A DNA stretch of 64,000 bases from Virgisporangium aurantiacum (GTDB taxonomy: Bacteria > Actinomycetota > Actinomycetes > Mycobacteriales > Micromonosporaceae). Positions 36,547 to 45,163 of the stretch are shown here, piece by piece (within the stretch, counting starts at the first letter, position 1; the number at the start of each line of letters is the position of its first letter). Position numbers and translations under genes: made by a program. Where the stretch lies: positions 62,001 to 126,000 of the forward strand of contig NZ_BOPG01000006.1 in assembly GCF_016863635.1 (NCBI RefSeq). Reading direction: 5' to 3'. The notes under the pieces were generated by a model, which saw only the letters and a list, made by a program, of their open reading frames with translations, had not been told where the DNA came from and ran no database searches.

Positions 36547-39129
36547 ATGATTAATGCATCGTCAGTGCAGAAAATCATGCTCCGCGGCCGGGCCACCGCC
36601 AAGGACGAGATTTCCGCGCTCCTGGCCGGTGCCGCCGCCGGCCGCGGTGGCGCCCGCCTGTTCCATGGTGACCCGGGCATCGGCCGCAGCGCGCTGTTGC
36701 GCTTCGCCGCGTCGGAGGCCGTCGACTTCGCCGTGGTCGAGCTTTTTTCCGGTGACGCCGTGAGCGCCGCCCTGTCGAGCCCGTCCGAGCCGGTCGGGGA
36801 CCCGTTCGCCCGGGCGGTCGCCGCGCTCGACGCGGTCCGCGCCGTCGCCCGGCGGCAGCCCCTGCTCATCTGCGTCGACGATGCCCACGACCTCGACCGG
36901 GAGACCCGCGGCGTCCTCGGCTTCCTGGCCCGCCGGCTCGACGGCGAACGGGTGGCCGTGATCATCACGTGCGAGGGTGGCGAGCCGGTGCTGGCCGGGA
37001 TCCCGCACCACCGCCTCGAACCGCTCGACCGCGACGCCAGCCGCCAGGTCGTCGAGGACCTGATGGCCAGCAGAGATGACGACCTCGGCCCGCAACTGGC
37101 GGCCATCGCCGAGGGCAACCCGCTGGCGCTCGCCGAACTCGTCCAGCACGTGCGGCTGACCGGCACCGTGCCGGCGACGCTGCCGCCGACCAGCCGGCTC
37201 CGCCGCCTTTACCGGGCCAGGCTGGCGACCCTGCCCGAGCCCACCCGGCGGCTGCTGCTGCTCGCCGCGGCCGACCCGGACCTCGACGCCACCGAACTCA
37301 CCCGCGCCGCCACGGAGAGCGGGCTCGACGTCACCGGGCTGGAACCGGCGGAGCGCGCCGGGCTGATCACCGCGGCCGGCCGCATCGAGTTCTCCCAGCC
37401 GCTCGTGCGCACCGTCGTGTACCACGAGGCCGACGCGGCAGCCCGCCGCGCGGTGCACAGTTCACTGGCGGCCACGCTCACGGCGTCAAATATGATCTTG
37501 CGCCGAAACCTGCACCTGGCCGCGGCCTCGACCGGCGTGGACGCCGGCCTCGCGAAGGCGTTGGAGGACGCGGCGGCGACGGCCGCGCACGGCCCGGCGT
37601 CGATCGCGCTGGAGCGGGCGGCCGAGCTGACCGTCGAGCCCGGCGCGGCGGCGCGACGGCTGGTCGCCGCGGCCGAGCGGGCCTGGCTCGGCGGCGAACC
37701 GCACCGCACGAAGCTGCTGCTGGGTCGCGTGCCGGAGGACCTGCGGACCGGCGCGGCCGATCAGCTGATCGGCGAGATCGAGCTGACGGCCGGCGCGGCC
37801 CGGCCCGCGGAGAGGACGCTGCTGCGGGCCGCCGCCCGGTTGACCGAGCGGGACCGGCACCGGGCCCTGGCCGCGCTGCTCCGGGCCGGCGAGGCGGCGT
37901 GCCTGGCCGGCGACTACGCGCGCTACCCCGCGATCGCGGGGCGGGCCGGTGCGCTGCGCCAGCCGAACGAACCGCCCGCGCTGGAGCTGGTGTTCGAGCA
38001 GTTCGCCGGGCAGGCCGCGCTGTTCCAGGGCCGGCTCGCGGCGGCCGTCGGCCCGCTGAAGCGGGTGTTCTCGCTCGCGACCAGCCTCGACGACGCCCGC
38101 GCGCTCACGTCGGCGAGCGGCGCGGCGATCCTGCTCGGCGACGACGTGCGCGCCGGCCGGTTGGCGACCCGCGCCGCCGAGGTGGCCCGCGCCACCGGCG
38201 ACCGGGCGGTGCTGCCGCAGGCGCTGGAGTACGCGGCGGTGGCCGAGTTCGCGCTGGGCCGCTACCCGGCCGCGACCGCGATGCTGCTCGAAGGGCTGCG
38301 GGTCGCCCGGGAGACCGGGCAGGAGCGCCTGATCAGCACGAACCTCGGCACGCTCGCGGTGCTCGCCGCGATCACCGGCGACCGGCCCACCTGCCTGTTG
38401 CGGGTGCGCGAGGTCCGGTCCCAGCCGTTCGTCGGTGTGCGGCCCACCGCGCTGGTCGAGTGGGCGCTCGCGGCCATCGACCTGTTCGACGGACCGACGG
38501 CGCCGGCGCTGCGCCGGCTACGGTCGGTGGTGCGCCCCGGCGGCGACCTGGTGCTCCGCGTGGCGGCGGCGCCGCACTACGTGGAGGCGGCCGTCCGTAC
38601 CGGTGACCGGGCGGCGGCGCGGCGGGCGGTCGAGGAGTTCGACCCGTGGGCCGCCAGCACGGGCAGCGGCGGGTGGCTGGCGCTGGCCGCCCGGAGCCGG
38701 GCCCTGGCCGCCCCCGACCTGGGCGAGGCGAACGAACACTTCGAGGCCGCCCTCGGCTTTCACGCGGCCGGCTTCGAGCGGGCCCGCACCGAGTTGCTGT
38801 TCGGCGAGCGGCTGCGCGGCGCGGGCGTCGACGCGCGGCAGCACCTGCGGTCGGCCCTGGAACTGTTCGAGGCCTACGACGCCGGGCCGTGGCGCGACCG
38901 GGCCGCGGCCGCGCTGCGGAGCATCGACGCCTCGGCGCTGCCGGCGGCCTCCGGCGACCTGACCGCGCAACAGTTGCAGATCGCCCGCATGGTGGCCGAC
39001 GGCGCGACGAACCAGGAGGTGGCGGCCCGCCTGTTCCTGAGCCGCCGCACCGTCGAATATCACCTGCGGAACATCTATCTCCGGCTGGGCGTGCGATCGC
39101 GGGTGGAGTTGGTCAGGCTCGTCTCGTGA
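36547..39129 (+). CDS. Large LuxR-family regulator (LAL type)
   Basis: An 860-residue protein. The N-terminal AAA-like domain has HGDPGIGRSALLRF, in which the usual Walker A lysine is arginine, and Walker B-like PLLICVDDAHDLDRE. A long helical middle shows TPR-like repeats (about 330-780). The C-terminal LuxR helix-turn-helix has LTAQQLQIARMVADGATNQE and a recognition helix with SRRTVEYHLRNIYLRLG. The start is ATG 36547, or ATG 36577 (MLRGRATAKDE), which begins at the usual domain edge. These large regulators respond to small molecules; its neighbours suggest control of pcaF or the pca operon. Confidence 0.85.
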   Translation: MINASSVQKIMLRGRATAKDEISALLAGAAAGRGGARLFHGDPGIGRSALLRFAASEAVDFAVVELFSGDAVSAALSSPSEPVGDPFARAVAALDAVRAVARRQPLLICVDDAHDLDRETRGVLGFLARRLDGERVAVIITCEGGEPVLAGIPHHRLEPLDRDASRQVVEDLMASRDDDLGPQLAAIAEGNPLALAELVQHVRLTGTVPATLPPTSRLRRLYRARLATLPEPTRRLLLLAAADPDLDATELTRAATESGLDVTGLEPAERAGLITAAGRIEFSQPLVRTVVYHEADAAARRAVHSSLAATLTASNMILRRNLHLAAASTGVDAGLAKALEDAAATAAHGPASIALERAAELTVEPGAAARRLVAAAERAWLGGEPHRTKLLLGRVPEDLRTGAADQLIGEIELTAGAARPAERTLLRAAARLTERDRHRALAALLRAGEAACLAGDYARYPAIAGRAGALRQPNEPPALELVFEQFAGQAALFQGRLAAAVGPLKRVFSLATSLDDARALTSASGAAILLGDDVRAGRLATRAAEVARATGDRAVLPQALEYAAVAEFALGRYPAATAMLLEGLRVARETGQERLISTNLGTLAVLAAITGDRPTCLLRVREVRSQPFVGVRPTALVEWALAAIDLFDGPTAPALRRLRSVVRPGGDLVLRVAAAPHYVEAAVRTGDRAAARRAVEEFDPWAASTGSGGWLALAARSRALAAPDLGEANEHFEAALGFHAAGFERARTELLFGERLRGAGVDARQHLRSALELFEAYDAGPWRDRAAAALRSIDASALPAASGDLTAQQLQIARMVADGATNQEVAARLFLSRRTVEYHLRNIYLRLGVRSRVELVRLVS

Positions 39130-39142
39130 GCCGGCCACGCTC

Positions 39143-39171
39143 ACCCGGATCGTTCCGATGATCGGCCGGGT
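39143..39171. terminator. Candidate bidirectional terminator
   Basis: ACCCGG (39143-39148) pairs with CCGGGT (39166-39171), with an inner CCGAT-g-ATCGG stem. It lies between the convergent LuxR and TIM-barrel genes and is followed by TTTAT on the plus side. Short stem and weak T-run. Confidence 0.4.
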
Positions 39172-39975
39172 TTATGGACTACCGCGCTGACCAGGCGTGT
39201 GGGTTCGGAGGAACGCGGGAATCGAGCGGACCGCGTCCTCGCCGCGGAGGCGGCACTCGACCGCGAGGTAGCCGTCGTAGTCCTCCAGCGCCGCCAGCAC
39301 CGCGGCCCAGTTCAGGTGACCGGCACCCGGCTGCAGCCGGTTCGAGTCGCTGACCTGCACGTGTCCCAGGTACGGGGCGGCCGCCCGCAGCGCCGCGGCC
39401 GGATCGTCCTCCTCGATGTTCATGTGGAACGTGTCGGCGACGACCTTCACATGCCCGTTGCCCACCGCCCGCACCAACTCGACCGCCTGGTCGAGGCGGT
39501 TCACCATGTGGTCCTCGTACCGGTTCAGCGGTTCGAGGTACAGCTCGACGCCCTCGGCAAGAGCATGCGCCCCCAGCTCGGAGAGCGCTTCCAGCAGCAC
39601 CTCGCGGTCGTCGGCCGCGCTGCGGGGCGGCTCGAACGGCGGCAGGCGGCGGGAGAACATCCCCCACGACGCCGGCGTCATCGCGCCCCGGCCGCCGATC
39701 TCGGCGATCACGCTCAGCTGCGACCGCAGTTGAGCGACCGCGTCGCGCCGCAGGTCGGGGTCGAACGCGCCGATGAAGTGCGGCATCTCGACGCACACGG
39801 TCGGCATCGGCACCCCGGCGGCGGCCGCCGCACGCAGCTCCGGCAGGCGCTCGCGGAACGCGAAGCCGCCCCTGCCGCGCAGCTCGATCGCGTCGTACCC
39901 GGCGCCCGCGGCGAACTCCCACTTCTCGGGCAGGGTCGCCCCCGGCAGCAGTTGCTCCTGGCAGGAGATCTTCAT
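39172..39975 (-). CDS. AP-endonuclease-2-fold TIM barrel, probable 3-dehydroshikimate dehydratase
   Basis: A 267-residue protein of the sugar phosphate isomerase/epimerase superfamily. Metal-ligand-like residues follow in order: E148 in LYLEPLNRY, D and H in VVADTFHMN, H in HVQVSDSNR and E in LAVECRL. The same fold and metal pattern occur in hydroxypyruvate isomerase, IolE and the QuiC/AsbF 3-dehydroshikimate dehydratases. The last make protocatechuate, the starting compound of the operon in which this gene is the last member (4-bp overlap with the regulator). I therefore favour a dehydratase role, but sequence alone does not exclude an isomerase. Confidence 0.7.
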   Translation of the reverse strand: MKISCQEQLLPGATLPEKWEFAAGAGYDAIELRGRGGFAFRERLPELRAAAAAGVPMPTVCVEMPHFIGAFDPDLRRDAVAQLRSQLSVIAEIGGRGAMTPASWGMFSRRLPPFEPPRSAADDREVLLEALSELGAHALAEGVELYLEPLNRYEDHMVNRLDQAVELVRAVGNGHVKVVADTFHMNIEEDDPAAALRAAAPYLGHVQVSDSNRLQPGAGHLNWAAVLAALEDYDGYLAVECRLRGEDAVRSIPAFLRTHTPGQRGSP

Positions 39976-40742
39976 GCGACGGCGAGGTCGCGCTCGATGG
40001 CCGCGGCGGCGGCGCGCAGCGGGGGAACGAGTTTGCGGCGGATGCCGTCGAGCGTGGTGCGGCTGGCGTGTACGGACACGTTGATCGCCGCCACCGTGCT
40101 GCCGGCGCGGTCCCGCACGGGCGCGGCCACCGAGCGGAGCCCGGCCTCGAGCTCCTGGTCGACGATCGCCCAGCCCTGGGCCGCCACCCGCTCCAACTCC
40201 GAGCGGAGCGCCTCCGCCGAGATGATCGTGCGCGGCGCCAGCCGTTCCAGCCGCACGCGGGCCAGGTAGGCCGCCAGCTCGGGCCCGGGCAGGGCCGCCA
40301 GCAGCACCCGGCCCATGGAGGTCGCGTACGCGGGGAAGCGCGTTCCCACGTTGATCGCCACCGTCATGATCCGGGCGGTCGGCACCCGCGCGACGTAGAT
40401 GATGTCGTCGCCGTCGAGCACCGACATCGACGACGACTCGTGCACCTCGGCGACCAGCCGCTCCAGGTGGGGCGCCGCCACCTCGGGCAGCGACAGGCTG
40501 CTCAGGTACGCGTACCCGAGTTCGAGCACCCGCGGCGTCAGCCGGAACAGCCGCCCGTCGGTGCGGACGTACCCGAGGTCGGCCAGGGTCAGCAGGAACC
40601 GGCGGGCGGCGGCCCGCGTCAGGTCGCAGTGCCGGGCGACCTCGCTCAGCGTCAACTCGGGGCGTTGGGCGTCGAACGCGCGGATCACCGCCAGCCCGCG
40701 CTCCAGCGACTGGACGAAGTGCGCCTCGCGCTCATTCACCAT
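39972..40742 (-). CDS. pcaR: IclR-family regulator, PcaR-like
   Basis: A 256-residue IclR protein. The winged helix at about 10-70 has LSEVARHCDLTRAAARRFLL and LGYVRTDGRLFRLTP. The effector-binding domain follows (about 85-250), with SMSVLDGDDIIYVARV and GWAIVDQELEAGLRSVAAPV. IclR regulators PcaR, PobR and PcaU control protocatechuate genes in many bacteria, and this one is embedded in the operon, overlapping pcaC by 11 bp. It probably acts at the promoter before pcaI. Confidence 0.88.
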   Translation of the reverse strand: MVNEREAHFVQSLERGLAVIRAFDAQRPELTLSEVARHCDLTRAAARRFLLTLADLGYVRTDGRLFRLTPRVLELGYAYLSSLSLPEVAAPHLERLVAEVHESSSMSVLDGDDIIYVARVPTARIMTVAINVGTRFPAYATSMGRVLLAALPGPELAAYLARVRLERLAPRTIISAEALRSELERVAAQGWAIVDQELEAGLRSVAAPVRDRAGSTVAAINVSVHASRTTLDGIRRKLVPPLRAAAAAIERDLAVA

Positions 40743-41103
40743 CAGCGAGCACCCGGCGCGCGATCGCGAATGCCGAGTTCGCCGCCGGTACCCCCGCGTA
40801 CACGGCCGTGTGGAGCAGCACCTCGCCGATCTCGGCCTCGGTCAGCCCGTTGCGCCGGGCCGCCCGCACGTGCATCGCCAACTCCTCGTGCCGGCCCAGC
40901 CCGGCCAGCAGCGCGAGCGTGATCATGCTGCGCGACCGCCGGTCGAGGCCGTCGCGGGCCCACACCTCGCCCCACGCCATCTTCGTGATGAACTCCTGGA
41001 ACGGCGCGGTGAACGGCGTCGTGCCGGCCAGCGCCGCGTCGACGTGCTCGTCACCGAGCACCTCCCGCCGCACGGCCATGCCGCGATCATAAGTCTCGCT
41101 CAT
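40732..41103 (-). CDS. pcaC: 4-carboxymuconolactone decarboxylase PcaC
   Basis: A 123-residue all-helical CMD/AhpD-family enzyme that decarboxylates 4-carboxymuconolactone to 3-oxoadipate enol-lactone. Recognisable parts are GMAVRREVLGDEHVDAAL, FQEFITKMAWGEVWARDGL, RRSRSMITLALLAGLGRHEE and GEVLLHTAVYAGVPAAN. It is a free-standing gene here, not fused to pcaD as in the PcaL proteins of some other actinomycetes. ATG 41103 overlaps the pcaBD stop. Confidence 0.93.
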   Translation of the reverse strand: MSETYDRGMAVRREVLGDEHVDAALAGTTPFTAPFQEFITKMAWGEVWARDGLDRRSRSMITLALLAGLGRHEELAMHVRAARRNGLTEAEIGEVLLHTAVYAGVPAANSAFAIARRVLADGE

Positions 41104-43133
41104 GTCTCCTCCAGGAACGGCACGAGCAGCGCCGTCACCGCGTCGGGTCGTTCGAGACAGGCCAGGTGTGCCGCGTCGGGCAGCACCGAGAACCGCGCTC
41201 CGGAGATCGCCGCCGCGATCTCGCGGCCGCGCTCCGGCGGGCTCGCCGGGTCGGCGGCCCCCGAGAGGACGAGCGTGGGCGCCGTGACAGAACCCAATAG
41301 TGGACGCACATCAGCGTGCTCCAGCACCCCGCAGCACCCGGCGTACCCCTCGGCGGGCGTCGCCGCGACCATCGCGCGCGCCGCGGCCACCGTGTACGGC
41401 GGGGCGTCGGCCGTGAACCAGCGCGCCACCACCGCGTCGGCGACGGCCGCGGTGCCGGACGCGCGCACCAGGGCGGCCCGCTCCACCCAGGTCGACGGCG
41501 GTGCGAACCGCGCCGCCGTGCAGACCAGCGCGAGCCGCCGCACCCGCTCCGGCGCGTACGCCGCGAGCCACATCGCCTGCACCCCGCCCAGCGACACGCC
41601 GGCCACGTGCGCCGACTCGATCTCCAGCGCGTCGAGCAGCGCCAGCACGTCGGCGCCCAGGCCGGCCAGGCTGTACGGGCCGGGCGGCACCGGCGACCCG
41701 CCGTGCCCCCGCGTGTCGCACCGGATCACCGTGAACCGCGCCGCCAGCGCTGGGAGCAGACCATCCCACATGGACATATCGCTGCCGAGCGAGTTGAGCA
41801 GCAGCAGCGGCGGCCCGGCGCCGACCACGTCGTGATTCAACGGAACCGGAGCCGGCAGCAGCGCTCGCAACTGCCGGGTGATCAGTTCCTGGGTGCTGCC
41901 GAGGTAGGCGCGGGGATCCAGGTGGACACCGGGTGCGTGCCGCTCGACCAGGTCGCCGAGCGGCCCGGTGTTGGCGCGGATCAGCCGCCGCGCCTCGTCG
42001 CCCCCGACCCGCGAGGCGAGCACGTGCCCGGCCCACTCCGCCATCAGCGCGTCGACCTGATCGTCGACGGTGGACCTCATCCGGTCGGCGTCGACCACCA
42101 GGTTGTCGAGGCAGTCGCGCAGCCACGAGACGGCGGACCCGACGGTCTCCAGCAGCGACCGCAACGGACGCCACTCCGCGTGCCACGACCCCGCCGCCCG
42201 CTGGAACTCGTGCGGCATCGCGGCCAGCAGCGTGGCGACGAGCCCGGGTGCCTGCGCCGCACCGGCCGCCGCCGCCACGGCCGCGACGGGGTTGCGCTTG
42301 TGCGGCATCGTCGACGACCCGCCCCGGTCGAGGCCGTCGCTCAGCTCGCCGAACGAGGCGTACAGGGTGACGTCGCGCGCGATCTTCCCGACCGCGCCCG
42401 CCACCGTGCCCAGCGCGCCGGCGATCTCGGCGATCCGCACGCGGTCGGTGTGCCACGGCGCCACCGGCACGGCCAGACCAAGCTCCTCGGCGAGCGCCTC
42501 CATCACGCCGACGCCGAAGTCGTCGAACGCGGCCAGCGTGCCCGCGGCACCACCGAACTGCACGGCGAGGCGCTCCGCGGCTACCCGCGAGAGAACGGCG
42601 GACGCCTCGTGCAACGCCGTCGCCCACCCCGCCGCCACCAGACCGAAGGTGGTGGGCAACGCCGGCTGCAGCAGCGTGCGTCCACTCAGAATCGAATGAC
42701 GGTGCGCGGCCGCGAGGTCCGCCGCGCGCCCGGCGGTGGCCGCGAGGTCGGCCCGCAACAGCCCCGTGGCCTCGCGCACCACGAGCATCGCGGCCGTGTC
42801 GACGATGTCCTGGCTCGTCGCTCCCTTGTGGACGTACGGCGCGATGTCGTCGGGCAGCGCCGCCCGCAGCGCGCGCACCAACGGCTCGGCCGGGTTGCCG
42901 GTCGCGGCGGCGCCCGCGGCGACGGCCTCGGGGTCGACGCCGGCCGCGCACGCGGCGCGGATCGCCTCGGCGGCCGGCGCGGGAATCAGCCCGAGCCGTG
43001 CCTCCACTGTGGACAGTGCGGCCTCGACGGTGAGCATCGCCCGCAGCCACGCCGGCCCGGCGACGGCGTCGGCGACGGGGCCCGCAGCGAGCACCGCCGC
43101 GAACGGGTCAGATGGCGAAGAAGACGGTTTCAT
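41100..43133 (-). CDS. pcaBD: Fused 3-carboxymuconate cycloisomerase / 3-oxoadipate enol-lactonase
   Basis: A 677-residue two-enzyme protein. Residues 1 to about 425 are a fumarase/aspartase-superfamily PcaB with AWLRAMLTVEAALSTVE, YVHKGATSQDIVDTA and the signature GGSSTMPHKRNP. From about residue 430 (LNHDVVGAGPPLLLLNSLGS) an alpha/beta hydrolase begins, with nucleophile elbow GVSLGG, acid in SGAADPASPP and histidine in PDAAHLACLE, matching PcaD. The frame is open throughout, with only a few residues (RALLPAPV) as linker. ATG 43133 overlaps pcaG by 26 bp; a later start would cut into the N-terminal helix. The intermediate decarboxylase PcaC is encoded next, so three consecutive steps sit in two polypeptides. 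Confidence 0.9.
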   Translation of the reverse strand: MKPSSSPSDPFAAVLAAGPVADAVAGPAWLRAMLTVEAALSTVEARLGLIPAPAAEAIRAACAAGVDPEAVAAGAAATGNPAEPLVRALRAALPDDIAPYVHKGATSQDIVDTAAMLVVREATGLLRADLAATAGRAADLAAAHRHSILSGRTLLQPALPTTFGLVAAGWATALHEASAVLSRVAAERLAVQFGGAAGTLAAFDDFGVGVMEALAEELGLAVPVAPWHTDRVRIAEIAGALGTVAGAVGKIARDVTLYASFGELSDGLDRGGSSTMPHKRNPVAAVAAAAGAAQAPGLVATLLAAMPHEFQRAAGSWHAEWRPLRSLLETVGSAVSWLRDCLDNLVVDADRMRSTVDDQVDALMAEWAGHVLASRVGGDEARRLIRANTGPLGDLVERHAPGVHLDPRAYLGSTQELITRQLRALLPAPVPLNHDVVGAGPPLLLLNSLGSDMSMWDGLLPALAARFTVIRCDTRGHGGSPVPPGPYSLAGLGADVLALLDALEIESAHVAGVSLGGVQAMWLAAYAPERVRRLALVCTAARFAPPSTWVERAALVRASGTAAVADAVVARWFTADAPPYTVAAARAMVAATPAEGYAGCCGVLEHADVRPLLGSVTAPTLVLSGAADPASPPERGREIAAAISGARFSVLPDAAHLACLERPDAVTALLVPFLEET

Positions 43134-43722
43134 CAGCGCCCTGCAGCCGTACGTCGAACCGGTACCGGCGGTCGCCCACCGGCCCGGCCACCAGCGTTCC
43201 CCGGCGCCCGGCCGGCACCGACGACAGCACCGGGTCCAGCGCGTTCGCCGCCTCCTCGTCGCCGAAGTAGATGCGGGTGACCACCCGGTTGAGCAGGCCA
43301 CGGGCGAACACCGACACGTCGATGTGCGGCGCCTGCGGCGTTCCGTCGGCGGCCGGCACCGGGCCGGGCTTGCGGGTGACGATGCGGTACGAGCCGTCGG
43401 GTTCGGTGGGGCAGCGGCCGAAGCCGCGGAATGGGGGGCCGTCAGCGGGTGCAGCGGAGCGGAGCCCGCGGTCAAACGGCCTTGGCAGCACGGTCGCCTT
43501 CTCGCGCGGGTCGTCGGGGTGGTTGAAGTAGCCGTCGGGGTCGGCCTGCCACGTCTCGACGAGCGCGTCGGGCACGGGTGCGCCGTTCCCGTCGGTGACC
43601 ACGCCCTCGATGACGATGGCGTCGGCGTCGTTCTCGTCGACCACGTACGGCCCGTCGGGCCAGGGCAGCCCGATCGACAGGAACGGCCCGACGGTCTGCG
43701 ACGGCGTCAACCCGTGACTCAT
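43108..43722 (-). CDS. pcaG: Protocatechuate 3,4-dioxygenase alpha subunit
   Basis: A 204-residue intradiol dioxygenase alpha chain. It begins MSHGLTPSQTVGPFLSIGL, a typical PcaG N-terminus, and contains DALVETWQADPDGYFNHP and PHIDVSVFARGLLNRVVTRIYF-like strands (quoted in part). Alpha subunits lack the full set of iron ligands, and the metal lies in the beta subunit. ATG 43722 overlaps the pcaH stop. It works with PcaH to open the protocatechuate ring between the hydroxyls, giving 3-carboxy-cis,cis-muconate. Confidence 0.93.
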   Translation of the reverse strand: MSHGLTPSQTVGPFLSIGLPWPDGPYVVDENDADAIVIEGVVTDGNGAPVPDALVETWQADPDGYFNHPDDPREKATVLPRPFDRGLRSAAPADGPPFRGFGRCPTEPDGSYRIVTRKPGPVPAADGTPQAPHIDVSVFARGLLNRVVTRIYFGDEEAANALDPVLSSVPAGRRGTLVAGPVGDRRYRFDVRLQGADETVFFAI

Positions 43723-44420
43723 GGCCGGTTCTCCATCGGGGTTGCGTCGCGACCGCGGAGCACGATGTCCCACTCGAAACCGAGCGCGTACGACTCCTCG
43801 GTCGCGTCGAGGTCGAAGCGGGCCGTCATCCGCGTGCGCGCCTTGGCGTCCCGGACCGAGTGCATGATCGGATCATGCGGGAACAACGGGTCGTCCGGGA
43901 AGTACATCTGGGTGACCAGGCGTTGCGTGAACGCCCGCCCGAACAGCGAGAAGTGGATGTGCGCCGGCCGCCAGGCGTTGGTGTGGTTGCCCCACGGGTA
44001 CGCGCCCGGCCGGATCGTGAGGAAGCGGTACCGGCCCTCGGCATCGGTGAGCACCCGCCCGGCACCGGTGAAGAACGGATCGAGCGGCGCGTCGTGCTGG
44101 TCGGCCTTGTGCAGGTACCGGCCGGCCGCGTTCGCCTGCCACACCTCGACGAGCGTGTGCGGCACCGCGCGCCCGTCCTCGTCGACGACCCGACCGTGGA
44201 CGATGATCCGCTGGCCCTGTGCCTCGCCCCCGACGCCCCGGGTGAGGTCGGCGTCGGCCTCCGTGACGCGGCCCTCCCCCAGCACCGGGCCGGTGATCTC
44301 GGTGAGCGAGTGCGGCAGCAGCACCAGCGGCTGGGCCGGCGCGCGCAGCACCGTGGACTTGTACCCCGGCCACAGCAGCGGCGGGTGCACTGTTCCGTCG
44401 TCGCGCCGGTATCCCTGCAT
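43719..44420 (-). CDS. pcaH: Protocatechuate 3,4-dioxygenase beta subunit
   Basis: A 233-residue iron-binding chain. The four ligands of intradiol dioxygenases can be placed: Tyr in NAAGRYLHKAD, Tyr in RPGAYPWGNH and two His in WRPAHIHFSLFG. The N-terminus YRRDDGTVHPPLLWPGYKST is typical of PcaH. ATG 44420 shares its A with the last base of the pcaJ TAA stop (TAATG). No irregularity is seen. Confidence 0.95.
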   Translation of the reverse strand: MQGYRRDDGTVHPPLLWPGYKSTVLRAPAQPLVLLPHSLTEITGPVLGEGRVTEADADLTRGVGGEAQGQRIIVHGRVVDEDGRAVPHTLVEVWQANAAGRYLHKADQHDAPLDPFFTGAGRVLTDAEGRYRFLTIRPGAYPWGNHTNAWRPAHIHFSLFGRAFTQRLVTQMYFPDDPLFPHDPIMHSVRDAKARTRMTARFDLDATEESYALGFEWDIVLRGRDATPMENRP

Positions 44421-45163
44421 TAGCTCTCCTCCAGTTCCCGGAGAACGGCGAGTTCGGTGTCGGTGGGCGGTTCGGTGGTGCCCAGGTCTGTGGCGACGCG
44501 AAGCTCCCAACCAGACCTCTTGAGAGCGACATCGAGATCCACCCCTGGGTGGATGCGCGTGAGCGTCAGCTCGCACGAGGATGGGTCCGGTTCCAGCACA
44601 CCGAGATCGGTGATCACCCGCACCGGTCCGCGTCCCTTCAGGCCCAGCCGTTCCCGGCTGCCCGGTCCGTCGCCGTACCCCACGGAGGTGATGAAGTCGA
44701 GCCGCTCCACGAACGTCCGCAACGACTGCTGCACCACCACGATCACCTCGCGGCACGAGGCCGCGATCTCCGGGGCGCCGCCGGCCCCGGGTAGGCGCAC
44801 CGCCGGGTCGGCGTAGTCGCCGATCACGGTGGTGTTGATGTTGCCGAAGCGGTCGATCTGCGCCGCGCCGAGGAACCCGACGTCGATGCGCCCGGGCTGC
44901 AGCCAGTAGTTGAAGATCTCCGGCACCGACACCACCGAGTCGGCGGTCTCGGCGAGGATGCCGTCGCCGATCGAGAGCGGCAGCCGGTCGGGCTTGGCGC
45001 CGATCGTGCCCGACTCGTAGATCAGCACCAGGTCGGGTGCGGAGGTGCGCCGGGCCAGGTTGGCGGCGGCGCTCGGGCGTCCGATGCCGACGAAGCACCG
45101 GGTGCCGTTCCGCAGTGCCCGCGCGGCCTCCACGGTCATCATCTCGGCGTCGGTCCAGCTCAT
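44420..45163 (-). CDS. pcaJ: 3-oxoadipate CoA-transferase beta subunit
   Basis: A 247-residue CoA-transferase subunit B. The catalytic glutamate is in LVLIYESGTIGA, and LGAAQIDRFGNINTTVIGD is a strong family signature. ATG 45163 overlaps the pcaI stop (ATGA). It transfers CoA from succinyl-CoA to 3-oxoadipate together with PcaI. It could instead be named catJ, but the protocatechuate genes around it favour pcaJ. Confidence 0.9.
   Translation of the reverse strand: MSWTDAEMMTVEAARALRNGTRCFVGIGRPSAAANLARRTSAPDLVLIYESGTIGAKPDRLPLSIGDGILAETADSVVSVPEIFNYWLQPGRIDVGFLGAAQIDRFGNINTTVIGDYADPAVRLPGAGGAPEIAASCREVIVVVQQSLRTFVERLDFITSVGYGDGPGSRERLGLKGRGPVRVITDLGVLEPDPSSCELTLTRIHPGVDLDVALKRSGWELRVATDLGTTEPPTDTELAVLRELEES

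Noticed and set aside
43862..43878. Perfect 17-bp palindrome GCATGATC-g-GATCATGC inside pcaH
   Set aside because: It encodes the conserved DPIMHS segment in the reading frame and lies far from any promoter; probably coincidence of codon choice.
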